DNA from: Nitrospira sp.
GTDB taxonomy: Bacteria > Nitrospirota > Thermodesulfovibrionia > Thermodesulfovibrionales > SM23-35
Length of the DNA: 54,148 bases
NCBI GenBank assembly: GCA_016873615.1
Contig: VGWX01000007.1
Location: 1-54,148 of the forward strand
Direction: 5' to 3'
How positions within the stretch are numbered: the first letter of the stretch is position 1; each line of letters starts with the position of its first letter. The position numbers were made by a program, and so were the translations under genes. Below are positions 40,963 to 49,250 of this stretch, one piece after another. The notes below the pieces were generated by a model. It was not told the DNA's origin, did not search any database, and saw nothing but the letters and a program-made list of their open reading frames with translations.

Positions 40963-42153
40963 ATGTTTTCTGACAGGGCGCGCAAGATCAAGCCATCGCC
41001 AACGCTTGCGATTGACGCAAAGGCAAAGGCGATGAAGGCAAATGGAATTGATATTGTTAATTTCGGTGTTGGTGAACCTGACTTTGATACTCCGGAAAAT
41101 ATAAAAGAGGCTGCAATAAAGGCCCTGAAAGACGGTTTTACAAAATACACAGCCGTAGGAGGCATTGATCCTTTAAAAGATGCGATCATAGAAAAATTCA
41201 GGAAAGACAACAACCTTAACTATACACGTGAAGAAATAATCGTTTCATGCGGCGCAAAACACAGCCTTTACAATATTGCACAGGCCATTTACAGTCCCGG
41301 AGATGAGGTATTGATCCCGTCGCCATACTGGGTATCTTATCCCGACCAAACTCTGCTGAACGATGCAATCCCTGTATTTATTAAAACATATGAGGCTGAT
41401 TCTTTTATGATTAAACCCGAGATATTAGAGTCCCGTATAACTTCAAAAACAAAGGCCCTGATTTTAAATTCCCCTTCCAATCCCACTGGATTGACATATG
41501 ACCGGAGGACGTTAGAGAAGGTCGCTGAAATTGTTCTTAAGCATAACCTTTATATAATCTCTGATGAAATTTATGAGAAACTGACATATGATGGCTTTGA
41601 ACATATCAGTATTGCATCAATAGATCCCGGCGTTAAAGAAAAAACAATTGTAGTTAACGGGCTTTCCAAATCGTATGCCATGACAGGATGGAGAATAGGT
41701 TTTGCTGCAGGGCCGAAGGATATCATAAAAGCAATGACAAATATCCAGAGCCAGTCAACATCGAACCCATCATCCATATCACAGAAAGCTGCCGTTGAAG
41801 CCCTTAAAGGGCCGCAGGATTTTATCAGTGCAATGCTTGCTGAATTCGACAGGAGGAGAAGGTTTCTGGTCAGTCAGCTGAATTCAATCCCCGGAATGAG
41901 ATGCCTTACTCCTACAGGAGCATTTTATGCATTCCCGAATACCTCCAGCTTTTATGGCAAATCCGCAGAAAACCGTCAGATAGCATCTTCATCAGACCTT
42001 GCCCTTTATCTCCTTGAAAAAGCAAATGTTGCGCTTGTACCTGGCGGAGCTTTTGGTGACGACCATTTTATCAGACTCTCTTACGCTGCTTCTCTTGACG
42101 ATATAAAGAAGGGTGTTGACAGGATCAGAGAGGCATTGGATAATCTCTCATGA
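40963..42153 (+). CDS. Class I/II pyridoxal-phosphate aminotransferase (aspartate aminotransferase type)
   Basis: 396 aa. PLP Lys in NGLSKSYAMTGWRIGFAAG (~238), SPSNPTG (~170), DEIYEKLTYDG, NFGVGEPDFDTP near the start, and the substrate Arg in FIRLSYAAS near the end. This is the aspartate/prephenate aminotransferase subgroup (I-gamma type). GGAGG precedes ATG 40963. era overlaps its stop by 4 bases, so it heads an operon aminotransferase-era-nuclease-recO. Confidence 0.92.
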   Translation: MFSDRARKIKPSPTLAIDAKAKAMKANGIDIVNFGVGEPDFDTPENIKEAAIKALKDGFTKYTAVGGIDPLKDAIIEKFRKDNNLNYTREEIIVSCGAKHSLYNIAQAIYSPGDEVLIPSPYWVSYPDQTLLNDAIPVFIKTYEADSFMIKPEILESRITSKTKALILNSPSNPTGLTYDRRTLEKVAEIVLKHNLYIISDEIYEKLTYDGFEHISIASIDPGVKEKTIVVNGLSKSYAMTGWRIGFAAGPKDIIKAMTNIQSQSTSNPSSISQKAAVEALKGPQDFISAMLAEFDRRRRFLVSQLNSIPGMRCLTPTGAFYAFPNTSSFYGKSAENRQIASSSDLALYLLEKANVALVPGGAFGDDHFIRLSYAASLDDIKKGVDRIREALDNLS

Positions 42154-43049
42154 ACATTGAGAATATTAAAGACTTTCGTTCCGGCTATGTCTCGATAATC
42201 GGAAGGCCAAATGTCGGCAAATCCACTCTCCTGAATACTATCCTCGGGGAGAAGATCGCAATTGTTACCGCAAAACCACAGACTACAAGAAACAGGATCA
42301 TGGGAATAAAAACGCTTCCTCATGCACAGATTATCTTCATTGATACCCCGGGCATTCACAAACCAAGACATAAACTTGGTGAAACCATGGTCAGGACTGC
42401 CATGAATGCATTAAGTGAAGTAGATGCTATCTTATTCATGGTCGAGCCATGTAAACCGTTAAAGGGCGACATTGCTGTCATGGATATTTTAAAAAAAGCA
42501 CACTCGCCCGTATTTCTCATCATAAATAAAATAGATACTGTCAGGAAACAGGAACTCCTCCCGGTAATAGATAAATTTAAAGGCCTCTATCCTTTTAAAG
42601 AGATAATACCTGTCTCTGCGATAAAAGGCGACGGAATAGATATTCTTTTGGAGAAAGTATGTGATTATCTGCCGGTCGGCCCAATATATTACCCGGACGA
42701 TCTGATAACCGACCAGCTTGAAAGATTCATGGTCTCCGAGATACTCAGAGAAAAGGTTATGGATATGACAGAGGAAGAGATACCTCATTCAGTTGCTGTT
42801 GAGGTAGAAAGATGGGAGGAAAGAGAAGACGGTCTTATATCAATAAGCTGCAATATTTATATTGAAAGAGAAGGACAAAAGGCTATAATAATAGGTAAAA
42901 GCGGAAAGCTGCTCAAGGATATAGGGAGCGCTGCAAGAATTGATATGGAAAAGCTTCTCAATACAAAGGTCTTTCTTGAGATATGGGTAAAGGTCAAAAA
43001 ACACTGGAGAAATGATATGCGACTCCTGAAGGAATTGGGATATTCATAG
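42150..43049 (+). CDS. era: GTPase Era
   Basis: 299 aa. G1 GRPNVGKS (~17), G2 TTRNRIMG, G3 DTPGIHKP (~65), G4 NKID (~128), G5 VSAIKG. C-terminal KH domain includes IIIGKSGKLLKDIGSAARID. Needed for 16S rRNA maturation and 30S assembly. Starts in the stop codon of the aminotransferase (ATGA); the next gene starts directly after its stop. Confidence 0.97.
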   Translation: MNIENIKDFRSGYVSIIGRPNVGKSTLLNTILGEKIAIVTAKPQTTRNRIMGIKTLPHAQIIFIDTPGIHKPRHKLGETMVRTAMNALSEVDAILFMVEPCKPLKGDIAVMDILKKAHSPVFLIINKIDTVRKQELLPVIDKFKGLYPFKEIIPVSAIKGDGIDILLEKVCDYLPVGPIYYPDDLITDQLERFMVSEILREKVMDMTEEEIPHSVAVEVERWEEREDGLISISCNIYIEREGQKAIIIGKSGKLLKDIGSAARIDMEKLLNTKVFLEIWVKVKKHWRNDMRLLKELGYS

Positions 43050-43502
43050 ATGCTGATCCAGATGAAGGTTGAGGGGATGCTGTTTGATCCGAGAAGCAAT
43101 ATGTATATTTTGCTTTTAAAGGAGATAAACGGCAATGGCACTCTCCCCATCTGGATAGGCAAACCTGAGGCTGATTCAATCGCTCTTGCATTAGGGAAAG
43201 TTGAAACTCCGAGGCCTTTGACGCATGACCTTGTGAAAAATATAACCGACAGTCTCAAAACCACAATAACAAAGATTATCGTAACAGAAATCCAGGACAA
43301 TACCTATTATGCCCTTATCTGCCTTAACGACGGGAAGAAGGAGACGCTTGTAGATTCAAGACCCAGTGATGCCGTAGCTGTAGCTCTGCGGGTCAATGCA
43401 CCCATATTTGTTGAAGATTCCATAATGGAACGTAAAAGTTCGGATGAACTTGAGGACTGGCTGAAGAATCTTAAGCCGGAAGATTTCGGAAATATCATGT
43501 AA
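43050..43502 (+). CDS. Bifunctional nuclease family protein (DUF151)
   Basis: 150 aa. Start MLIQMKVEGMLFDPRSNMYI, then LPIWIGKPEADSIALAL, RPLTHDLVKNI and DSRPSDAVAVALRVNAPIFV, the signature run of DUF151. Members from plants and some bacteria show RNase/DNase activity, but the bacterial role is unclear. Adjoins era (no gap) and overlaps recO by one base (TAATG). Confidence 0.9.
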   Translation: MLIQMKVEGMLFDPRSNMYILLLKEINGNGTLPIWIGKPEADSIALALGKVETPRPLTHDLVKNITDSLKTTITKIIVTEIQDNTYYALICLNDGKKETLVDSRPSDAVAVALRVNAPIFVEDSIMERKSSDELEDWLKNLKPEDFGNIM

Positions 43503-44239
43503 TGCTCAGGAGAACCGAAGGCATTGTCCTGAGAACCATTCCATTCGGGGAAGCAGACCTTATCGTTACGTATCTTACCGGAGATCTCGGACTTATTAAG
43601 GCATTTGCAAAAAGCCCGCGCAAGATTAAAAGCCGTTTCGGGAGCAGCCTCGAGCCGTTAACCCATTCAATAATATCATTCTGGGGAAAAGAAGATACAG
43701 CGCTGCCGAGATTAACGCAGTCTGATATCATACATCCCTTCAAGTCCATAAGAGACAGCCTTAACTCTTTTCTCAGGGCTTCGGAGATAATAGAAATCAC
43801 GCTGAACTTTATTCCGGAAAGAGATGCAAACAGAAACGTATACTCTCTGTTATTACATATATTACAGGCGCTTGAAAATCAGGATAATCCGAAAATCCTG
43901 GTTAATCACTATAAAATAAAATTTCTAAAGTTAGTTGGATTTGCGCCAAAGCTTGATGCCTGTGGAAGATGCGGCAGAAGCGGAACCTCTTTTTACCTGT
44001 CCCATGGATCTGTTTTGTGTGAAACCTGTGCCAGAGGGATTGACTCTCCGGTAAAAATATCAGCAGCAGTTTTGAAGCTTTTTACTGATCTGACCACCTG
44101 GGATACTCTGAAAGTACATCGCATCAAACCTTCTGATATACTCCTTTCCGAACTCTCAGATATAATAAACATGCATATAAAATATATTCTTTCAAAGCCT
44201 TTAAAATCCGAAGCATTTAATAACTCAATTTCCGGATAG
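43502..44239 (+). CDS. recO: DNA repair protein RecO
   Basis: 245 aa. N-terminal OB fold (EGIVLRTIPFGEADLIVTYL), helical centre, and a four-Cys zinc finger CGRCGRSG...CETC (~158-180). Loads RecA on SSB-coated DNA with RecR. era-recO adjacency is common in bacteria. Last gene of the operon; no clear terminator follows. Confidence 0.95.
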   Translation: MLRRTEGIVLRTIPFGEADLIVTYLTGDLGLIKAFAKSPRKIKSRFGSSLEPLTHSIISFWGKEDTALPRLTQSDIIHPFKSIRDSLNSFLRASEIIEITLNFIPERDANRNVYSLLLHILQALENQDNPKILVNHYKIKFLKLVGFAPKLDACGRCGRSGTSFYLSHGSVLCETCARGIDSPVKISAAVLKLFTDLTTWDTLKVHRIKPSDILLSELSDIINMHIKYILSKPLKSEAFNNSISG

Positions 44240-44523
44240 GCTATGGATACGAAATAGTTGTAAATAAAAAACAGGATCCTTCGGAGAGATTGAGACAAAC
44301 TAAAAAAAAACAGAACCAACTAATTTTAATCAGATTTGGATAATTCGTGATCAAATTGCCTATCGGGAAGGAAGGGCTGAGGGGATCAAGTTTGCTATTG
44401 ATGAACTTGAGAAGTAACTCATCATTTTTTCCTGTAAACAATGTGCTTAGCTTGGTTAGAAAATCTGCTGATTTATAAATGGGGATAGACACTAAAAGTC
44501 GTATGTCGCCGAGGTATATTGTA
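44240..44523. other. Gap after recO with a coding remnant
   Basis: No whole gene. The frame 44343-44417 reads IRDQIAYREGRAEGIKFAID then ELEK and a stop, like the C-terminal REGRxEG tail of PD-(D/E)XK-type transposase/nuclease proteins. Only the tail is left. Confidence 0.35.
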
Positions 44524-44552
44524 TTGACACTGTTATTACTTTGTCTTAAAAT
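44524..44552 (+). promoter_or_regulatory. Promoter of brnTA, apparently leaderless
   Basis: -35 TTGACA (44524-44529), 17-bp spacer, -10 TAAAAT (44547-44552). The brnT ATG is at 44559, right where transcription should begin. No ribosome site is present. Confidence 0.65.
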
Positions 44553-44558
44553 GTAACT

Positions 44559-44849
44559 ATGGAATTTAGATGGGATGCAAACAAGAATAAAGAAAACATA
44601 AGAAAGCATGGCATATTATTCGAGGACGTGGCAGAGGTATTTGATGATCCTCTTCATGTTTCCATTCTGGACAAAAGATTTGATTACTTCGATGAGAGAT
44701 GGATTACTATAGGCAGTCTTAAAAAAGGAAGCATCATTGTAGTGGGTCATCTGTACTACTTAACAGAGAATGGTGATGAAATCATAAAAATAATAACTGC
44801 AAGGAAAGCAACAAAAAAGGAGGTGAAACAGTATGAAACAATTGGATAA
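44559..44849 (+). CDS. brnT: BrnT-family toxin
   Basis: 96 aa. FRWDANKNKENIRKHGILFE is the BrnT signature start; FDDPLHVSILDK, ERWITIGSLKKG and IIKIITARKATKKEVKQYE complete the RelE-like ribonuclease fold. The His, Arg and Glu/Lys of the signature are intact. Inhibits growth by RNA cleavage when free. Overlaps brnA by 17 bases. A promoter places transcription start at or next to its ATG, suggesting leaderless translation of the toxin. Confidence 0.9.
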   Translation: MEFRWDANKNKENIRKHGILFEDVAEVFDDPLHVSILDKRFDYFDERWITIGSLKKGSIIVVGHLYYLTENGDEIIKIITARKATKKEVKQYETIG

Positions 44850-45066
44850 GAAAGAAGCATTTGAACTCAAAGAGGAGTACGACTTTTCTAAAGGGATAAG
44901 GGGCAGGTTCTATAGACCCAAGAAGATCTCTACGACCATAAGACTTGATAATGATATTCTATTGTTTTTTAAGAAACTGGCTACTGAAAAGAAATCTGGA
45001 TATCAAACACTCATGAACGATGCTCTGAGAGAGTATGTCAAAAAAACTGGGCACCAGTGTGCATGA
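44833..45066 (+). CDS. brnA: BrnA-type antitoxin (ribbon-helix-helix)
   Basis: 77 aa. Start MKQLDKKEAFELKEEYDFSK; then a ribbon-helix-helix: ISTTIRLDNDILLFFKKLAT and GYQTLMNDALREYVKK. Binds BrnT and represses the operon. Its ribosome site, AAGGAGGTGA, is near-perfect, whereas the toxin's start has none, which fits antitoxin excess. Confidence 0.88.
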   Translation: MKQLDKKEAFELKEEYDFSKGIRGRFYRPKKISTTIRLDNDILLFFKKLATEKKSGYQTLMNDALREYVKKTGHQCA

Positions 45067-45150
45067 ATATTTGATCAGATCTGAACACAAAGTTCTTCCT
45101 GAAGCAAAGATTGTTGTACAATCCGGAAATTACGAGCAATATTTTGGGAA

Positions 45151-45240
45151 GTAGGGGCGGGGTATCCCCGCCCTTCTGTATTGGCGGGTTTGTTGTTAAA
45201 CCGGATGAAGATAAGGCGGGCGAGGAGACCCCGCCCCTAC
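45151..45240. repeat. GTAGGGGCGGGG (REP-like) inverted repeat
   Basis: GTAGGGGCGGGGTATCCCC (from 45151) pairs with GAGACCCCGCCCCTAC ending at 45240, with an inner GCGGGTTTG...CCGGATGAAG loop. Same type as the 21654 palindrome next to the RAYT fragment. Confidence 0.75.
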
Positions 45241-45625
45241 AATCATTGCCCTCTATTGCAATAATCTCATATAGGGTTCAAGTTGCAAACTTGAACCCGC
45301 AAAGGAAAATCCAAAGGCTGTCATTCTCGCAAGTGAAGCGCGTCGGGAATCTTTTTGTGAAGCCATAGGAAAAATTCCGGTCAAGCCGAAATGACAAACA
45401 AACAGAAAAAATAACGACTTTAAAAACAGACACTAAATAATCAATGCAAGGTGTAGCATCTTAATATTTACTGCGCTCCTTTCCTGCAGAGGCAAGTTTT
45501 TTAGTCGCAGAGGACGAACAAATTAAAGGACGGGATGGCAATATGATACAATATAATTAGAATAGATATATTATTCAATTGAATTTATTGGTTTTTTATT
45601 TATGGGTGCAGTCAATTAGGTAATT
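45241..45625. other. Gap before dacA-like gene: palindrome and repeat
   Basis: 45274-45298 is a perfect 25-bp palindrome centred on TTGCAA (GGGTTCAAGT...). 45317-45397 is a TGTCATTCTCGC...GCCGAAATGACA inverted repeat, a distant relative of the MITE-like elements. 45401-45625 is AT-rich; nothing recognised. Confidence 0.55.
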
Positions 45626-46723
45626 ATGAGAAAGAATAGCCCAAGAATCAGATTCAGATTTATCGTCCTCCTGGTCTTCAGCATCTTTCTGCTACTGTCA
45701 ACAAATTCTTTTGCTGATAATATCCTATCGAGTTCTGTCGTCGTGCTGGATGCGTCGACAGGAAAAATGTTATATGCAAAAAATCCATCACTTAGACGTC
45801 CTCCTGCGAGCACCACAAAATTAATGACGTCGATCATAGCGGTTGAGAATGCCAACCTTTCAGGGCAGGCTGCCATAAGCAGGAACGCCTCACATGTCCA
45901 GCCGCACAGGGCAGGGTTTAAACAGGGCGATCAGGTAACGGTGGAGCAGTTGTTGTATGCCGCTCTCCTTGGTTCTGCAAACGATGCAGCTGTTGCCCTT
46001 TCTGAAACTGTCGCCGGGTCTGAGGAAAATTTTGTTGCACTCATGAACAATAAGGCAATCGATATCGGCGCTGAAGATACAAGGTTCGTTAATTCCAATG
46101 GTCTTCCCGGAGACTTCCAGCATACGACGGCATATGATTTGGCCAAGATTATGAGATATGCCCTGAAATATCGGACATTAAGAGATATCATTGGAACGCG
46201 CGTTACTGATATTACTACGGAAAACGGTGATTCGATCTTTCTAAAAAATACAAACAGACTTTTATGGTCTGAAGCAGATATCCTCGGTGGAAAAACCGGT
46301 TACACGCGCAAGGCTATGCACTGCTTTGTATGCGCTGTTGAGCGTAATAACCGGACGTTGATAGTGGCCATTCTCGGAAGTCCGAGCAGGGATAATCTCT
46401 GGAAAGAATCGGGAATGCTCATCAGCAAAGGTTTTGAGCTGCTCGAAAATAACCTGGAGCCCGTTATTTATACTACGGATACGGATTTTGGTTTCTATGC
46501 GGCCGGCAATTACAAGAAATCAAAAGTAAAGAAAAAATCCAACCAGCAGACAAAAATACTAGCAAAAAAGAAAGCAGGGTCCGGAATGCTTGCGGAGAAA
46601 AAAGGGAAAACTTACCTTAAGAGTAAAAAATATAAGAAGAATTATAACTTGTTGGCGAAAAAAAAGGAGCGAAAAGACCAAAGGTTAATAAACAGGGAAT
46701 TTACGATTCATGTTTTTATTTAG
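45626..46723 (+). CDS. D-alanyl-D-alanine carboxypeptidase (S11, PBP5/6 type) with Lys-rich tail
   Basis: 365 aa. Signal peptide 1-30 (FIVLLVFSIFLLLSTNSFAD). All three active-site motifs are present: STTK (PPASTTKLM, ~57), SAN (LLGSANDAA, ~117), KTG (LGGKTGYTRKA, ~220). Trims pentapeptides in the periplasm. After ~290 it lacks the beta-rich PBP5 C-terminal domain and membrane helix and instead has ~70 residues extremely rich in Lys (KKKSNQQ, LAKKKAGSG, KSKKYKKNYN). The last ~12 residues (REFTIHVFI) look like read-on sequence. The tail could bind wall or nucleic acid polyanions. Confidence 0.9.
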   Translation: MRKNSPRIRFRFIVLLVFSIFLLLSTNSFADNILSSSVVVLDASTGKMLYAKNPSLRRPPASTTKLMTSIIAVENANLSGQAAISRNASHVQPHRAGFKQGDQVTVEQLLYAALLGSANDAAVALSETVAGSEENFVALMNNKAIDIGAEDTRFVNSNGLPGDFQHTTAYDLAKIMRYALKYRTLRDIIGTRVTDITTENGDSIFLKNTNRLLWSEADILGGKTGYTRKAMHCFVCAVERNNRTLIVAILGSPSRDNLWKESGMLISKGFELLENNLEPVIYTTDTDFGFYAAGNYKKSKVKKKSNQQTKILAKKKAGSGMLAEKKGKTYLKSKKYKKNYNLLAKKKERKDQRLINREFTIHVFI

Positions 46724-46735
46724 TAATCTCCTCTT

Positions 46736-46765
46736 ACCCTCTTTATAAAAGAGGGGTATTTTGCT
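46736..46765 (+). terminator. Terminator after the carboxypeptidase gene
   Basis: ACCCTCTTT (46736-46744) pairs with AAAGAGGGGT (46748-46757, one bulged G), followed by ATTTTGCTTCTTTTC. Nested in a wider inverted repeat, TAGTAATCTCC (46721-46731) with GGGGATTACTA, of the C/G-rich family. The rest of the 183-bp gap to 46908 shows nothing else. Confidence 0.6.
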
Positions 46766-46907
46766 TCTTTTCAGAATGGTATCCACGTGCTGCCTCCTAA
46801 GGGGGATTACTAAACGTAATTCTCATTTTTCAACTTTTATAAGAAAGATCCAGTTTCATTATTATGAGACCGTTAATAGTGAATGATTCGGGACAGGAGA
46901 ATAATGT

Positions 46908-47102
46908 ATGGCTGGAAATAAACGTTCAGATATAAAGCCGGGATTGCGTGTTTCAGTTGTATTGAAGAAAGACCAGCAGACAGGGAAATTAACGCAGGGT
47001 ATAGTAAGGAATATCTTAACGAAATCATCTGCCCATCCGCATGGAATTAAAGTTCGTTTGGAAAGCGGGGAAATAGGGCGTGTAAAAGAGATATTGGGTT
47101 AA
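46908..47102 (+). CDS. YwbE-family protein
   Basis: 64 aa. The whole length matches the YwbE family: RSDIKPGLRVSVVLKKDQQT, GKLTQGIVRNILTKSSAHPH and GIKVRLESGEIGRVKEI. Small, basic, beta-rich; function unknown. GGACAGGAG precedes the ATG. It follows a terminator and precedes the acetate-CoA ligase by 51 bp. Confidence 0.9.
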   Translation: MAGNKRSDIKPGLRVSVVLKKDQQTGKLTQGIVRNILTKSSAHPHGIKVRLESGEIGRVKEILG

Positions 47103-47153
47103 TATTTTCTCTTTATAAATAAGGTTATCTTTAGTTAATATATCCGTGAATAT

Positions 47154-49250
47154 ATGCTTGATAACTTTTTCAATCCCAAATCAATTGCAGTCATAGGGGC
47201 ATCGAGGACACCCGGAAAGGTGGGATACGATATCCTGAAAAACATTATCCAATACGGATATGAGGGCGCTGTCTTTCCAATTAATCCGAGCGCCACAGAG
47301 GTTTTAGGGAAAAAATCATTTTCTTCCCTTCTCGATGTGCCTGACAAAATAGATTTAGCTGTGGTAGTCGTTCCTTCAAAGAATGTCATAGAAGTGATCG
47401 GACAGTGCGGGGCAAAAAAAATCGATTCTGCGATTATTATTACCGCCGGATTTAAGGAGAGCGGAATAGAGGGCGCGAAGCTCGAAAACGAACTGATCAA
47501 AAAATCGCAGGAATGCGGGGTGAGATTTATTGGCCCCAATTGCCTTGGGATGATCGATACCCACTCGAAGGTCAATGCCTCTTTTGCTGCTGGAATGCCT
47601 GCGAAAGGCGGCATCGGTTTTTTCTCACAGTCCGGGGCCCTCTGCCTGGCTGTACTTGATCGCGCCTTGCCCGATGAGATCGGTTTTTCGAAATTTATAA
47701 GCATGGGGAACAAGTCAGACATCACAGATACGGATGTTATGCTGGCGCTGTCTGAAGACGAAAATACCAAAGTAATCCTTGGATACATTGAGGGCGTGAC
47801 CGATGGAAGAAAATTCATGGAGGTTGCAGCACAGGTATCAAAAAAGAAACCCATTATTATACTAAAATCAGGCATTACCAGCGCCGGAGCAAAAGCAGCG
47901 TCTTCCCATACCGGCGCTCTCGCAGGCCGTGAAGCTGCATTTGATTCTGCCTTTAAACAGAGCGGGGTTATCAGGGCGCATACGATAAACGAGCTTTTTA
48001 ATTATGCCCTGGCCTTTGCAAATCAGCCGCTGCCGAAAGGCCCGTATGTGGCAATTGTCACTAATTCAGGAGGGCCGGGCATACTTGCTGCTGATGCCTG
48101 TGACAAATCCAACCTCCAGCTTACTCCGTTGCATAAAGAATATGTAGACGAACTAAGAACTTTTCTTCCCCCTGTCGCATCATTCTATAATCCCATAGAT
48201 ATCCTTGGAGACTCCGGCGCTGACAGATATGAAAGAGCGCTCAATACCGTTCTGAAGGATGAAAGGATAAACGGCGTTATGGTGCTCCTTACGCCGACTG
48301 CTGTTGTGGATGTTGATGCAACAGCCATGGCAGTCGTAAATGTATCAAAATCCATTGACAGGCCGATACTCACCTCATTCATGGGAAAACAAAGGGTGGA
48401 ATCAGGGACAAAGACTCTCATGAAATACGGTGTGCCAAATTACAGCTATCCGGAAGAAATGGTCTCATCTATGAACGCCATGTACAACTATTATCTATGG
48501 ATAAACAGACCTGAAAAAACATATAACAATATTAATGGCTTAAAAGAGAAGGCTGCTGAGATTTTCGATGAAGTTAAAAAGGAAAGTCGGGATCGTTTAT
48601 ACGAGCTCGAAGTTCATGATATTTTGCAGGCATATGGATTTAGCCAGCCAAAAAGCTTATTTGCAAGGACACCGGAAGAGGCTGTTGCCGCTGCTAAGGG
48701 TATAGGTTACCCTGTGGTTATGAAGATTATGTCTCCCCAGATTGTCCATAAGAGTGATATGGGGGGCGTCAAAATAAACCTGATCAGCAAAAAAGAGGTC
48801 GAAAACGCCTTCTTTGATATTACTACCCGCGTAAGGAACATTATGCCTGCTGCGCATATATCCGGCGTAATGATACAGGAGATGGTGCCGAAAGGGAAAG
48901 AGGTAATCATGGGGATAACCAAAGATCCCCATTTTGGACATATGATTATGTTCGGATTAGGCGGGATATATGTGGAAGTCTTAAAGGATATTTCATTCAG
49001 AATCGTACCATTGAGCCAGGAAGATGCCCATGAGATGCTCCGTGAAACAAAGACCTTTCCCCTTCTGCGGGGAGTAAGAGGTGAGGCAGAGGCTGATATT
49101 GAGGCCATTGAGAAATCCCTCTTAATCTTATCTCAGATGGCTGTTGATTTCCCTCAGATCATTGAGGCTGATATAAACCCTCTTCTGGTCAGACAGAGGG
49201 GAGAAGGGGTTGTAGCCATTGACGCACGATTTACCATAGGAGGTGACTAA
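47154..49250 (+). CDS. Acetate/acyl-CoA ligase (ADP-forming), fused alpha-beta
   Basis: 698 aa. CoA-binding Rossmann domain ~1-130 (KSIAVIGASRTPGKVGYDI), succinyl-CoA ligase-like domains ~135-455 (RFIGPNCLGMIDT; the phospho-His region ASSHTGALAG), and ATP-grasp ~470-698 (GYPVVMKIMSPQIVHKSDMG, EADINPLLV). Makes ATP and free acid from acyl-CoA, or the reverse. The 1-base step to the next gene implies an operon with the DRTGG protein. Start lacks a strong ribosome site (TGAATAT ATG). Confidence 0.92.
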   Translation: MLDNFFNPKSIAVIGASRTPGKVGYDILKNIIQYGYEGAVFPINPSATEVLGKKSFSSLLDVPDKIDLAVVVVPSKNVIEVIGQCGAKKIDSAIIITAGFKESGIEGAKLENELIKKSQECGVRFIGPNCLGMIDTHSKVNASFAAGMPAKGGIGFFSQSGALCLAVLDRALPDEIGFSKFISMGNKSDITDTDVMLALSEDENTKVILGYIEGVTDGRKFMEVAAQVSKKKPIIILKSGITSAGAKAASSHTGALAGREAAFDSAFKQSGVIRAHTINELFNYALAFANQPLPKGPYVAIVTNSGGPGILAADACDKSNLQLTPLHKEYVDELRTFLPPVASFYNPIDILGDSGADRYERALNTVLKDERINGVMVLLTPTAVVDVDATAMAVVNVSKSIDRPILTSFMGKQRVESGTKTLMKYGVPNYSYPEEMVSSMNAMYNYYLWINRPEKTYNNINGLKEKAAEIFDEVKKESRDRLYELEVHDILQAYGFSQPKSLFARTPEEAVAAAKGIGYPVVMKIMSPQIVHKSDMGGVKINLISKKEVENAFFDITTRVRNIMPAAHISGVMIQEMVPKGKEVIMGITKDPHFGHMIMFGLGGIYVEVLKDISFRIVPLSQEDAHEMLRETKTFPLLRGVRGEAEADIEAIEKSLLILSQMAVDFPQIIEADINPLLVRQRGEGVVAIDARFTIGGD

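Noticed and set aside
49048-49098. FPLLRGVRG in the acetate-CoA ligase as a repeat-derived insert like that in alr
   Set aside because: Related ligases have a similar LLxGxRG segment at this place without a repeat, so it is normal sequence.
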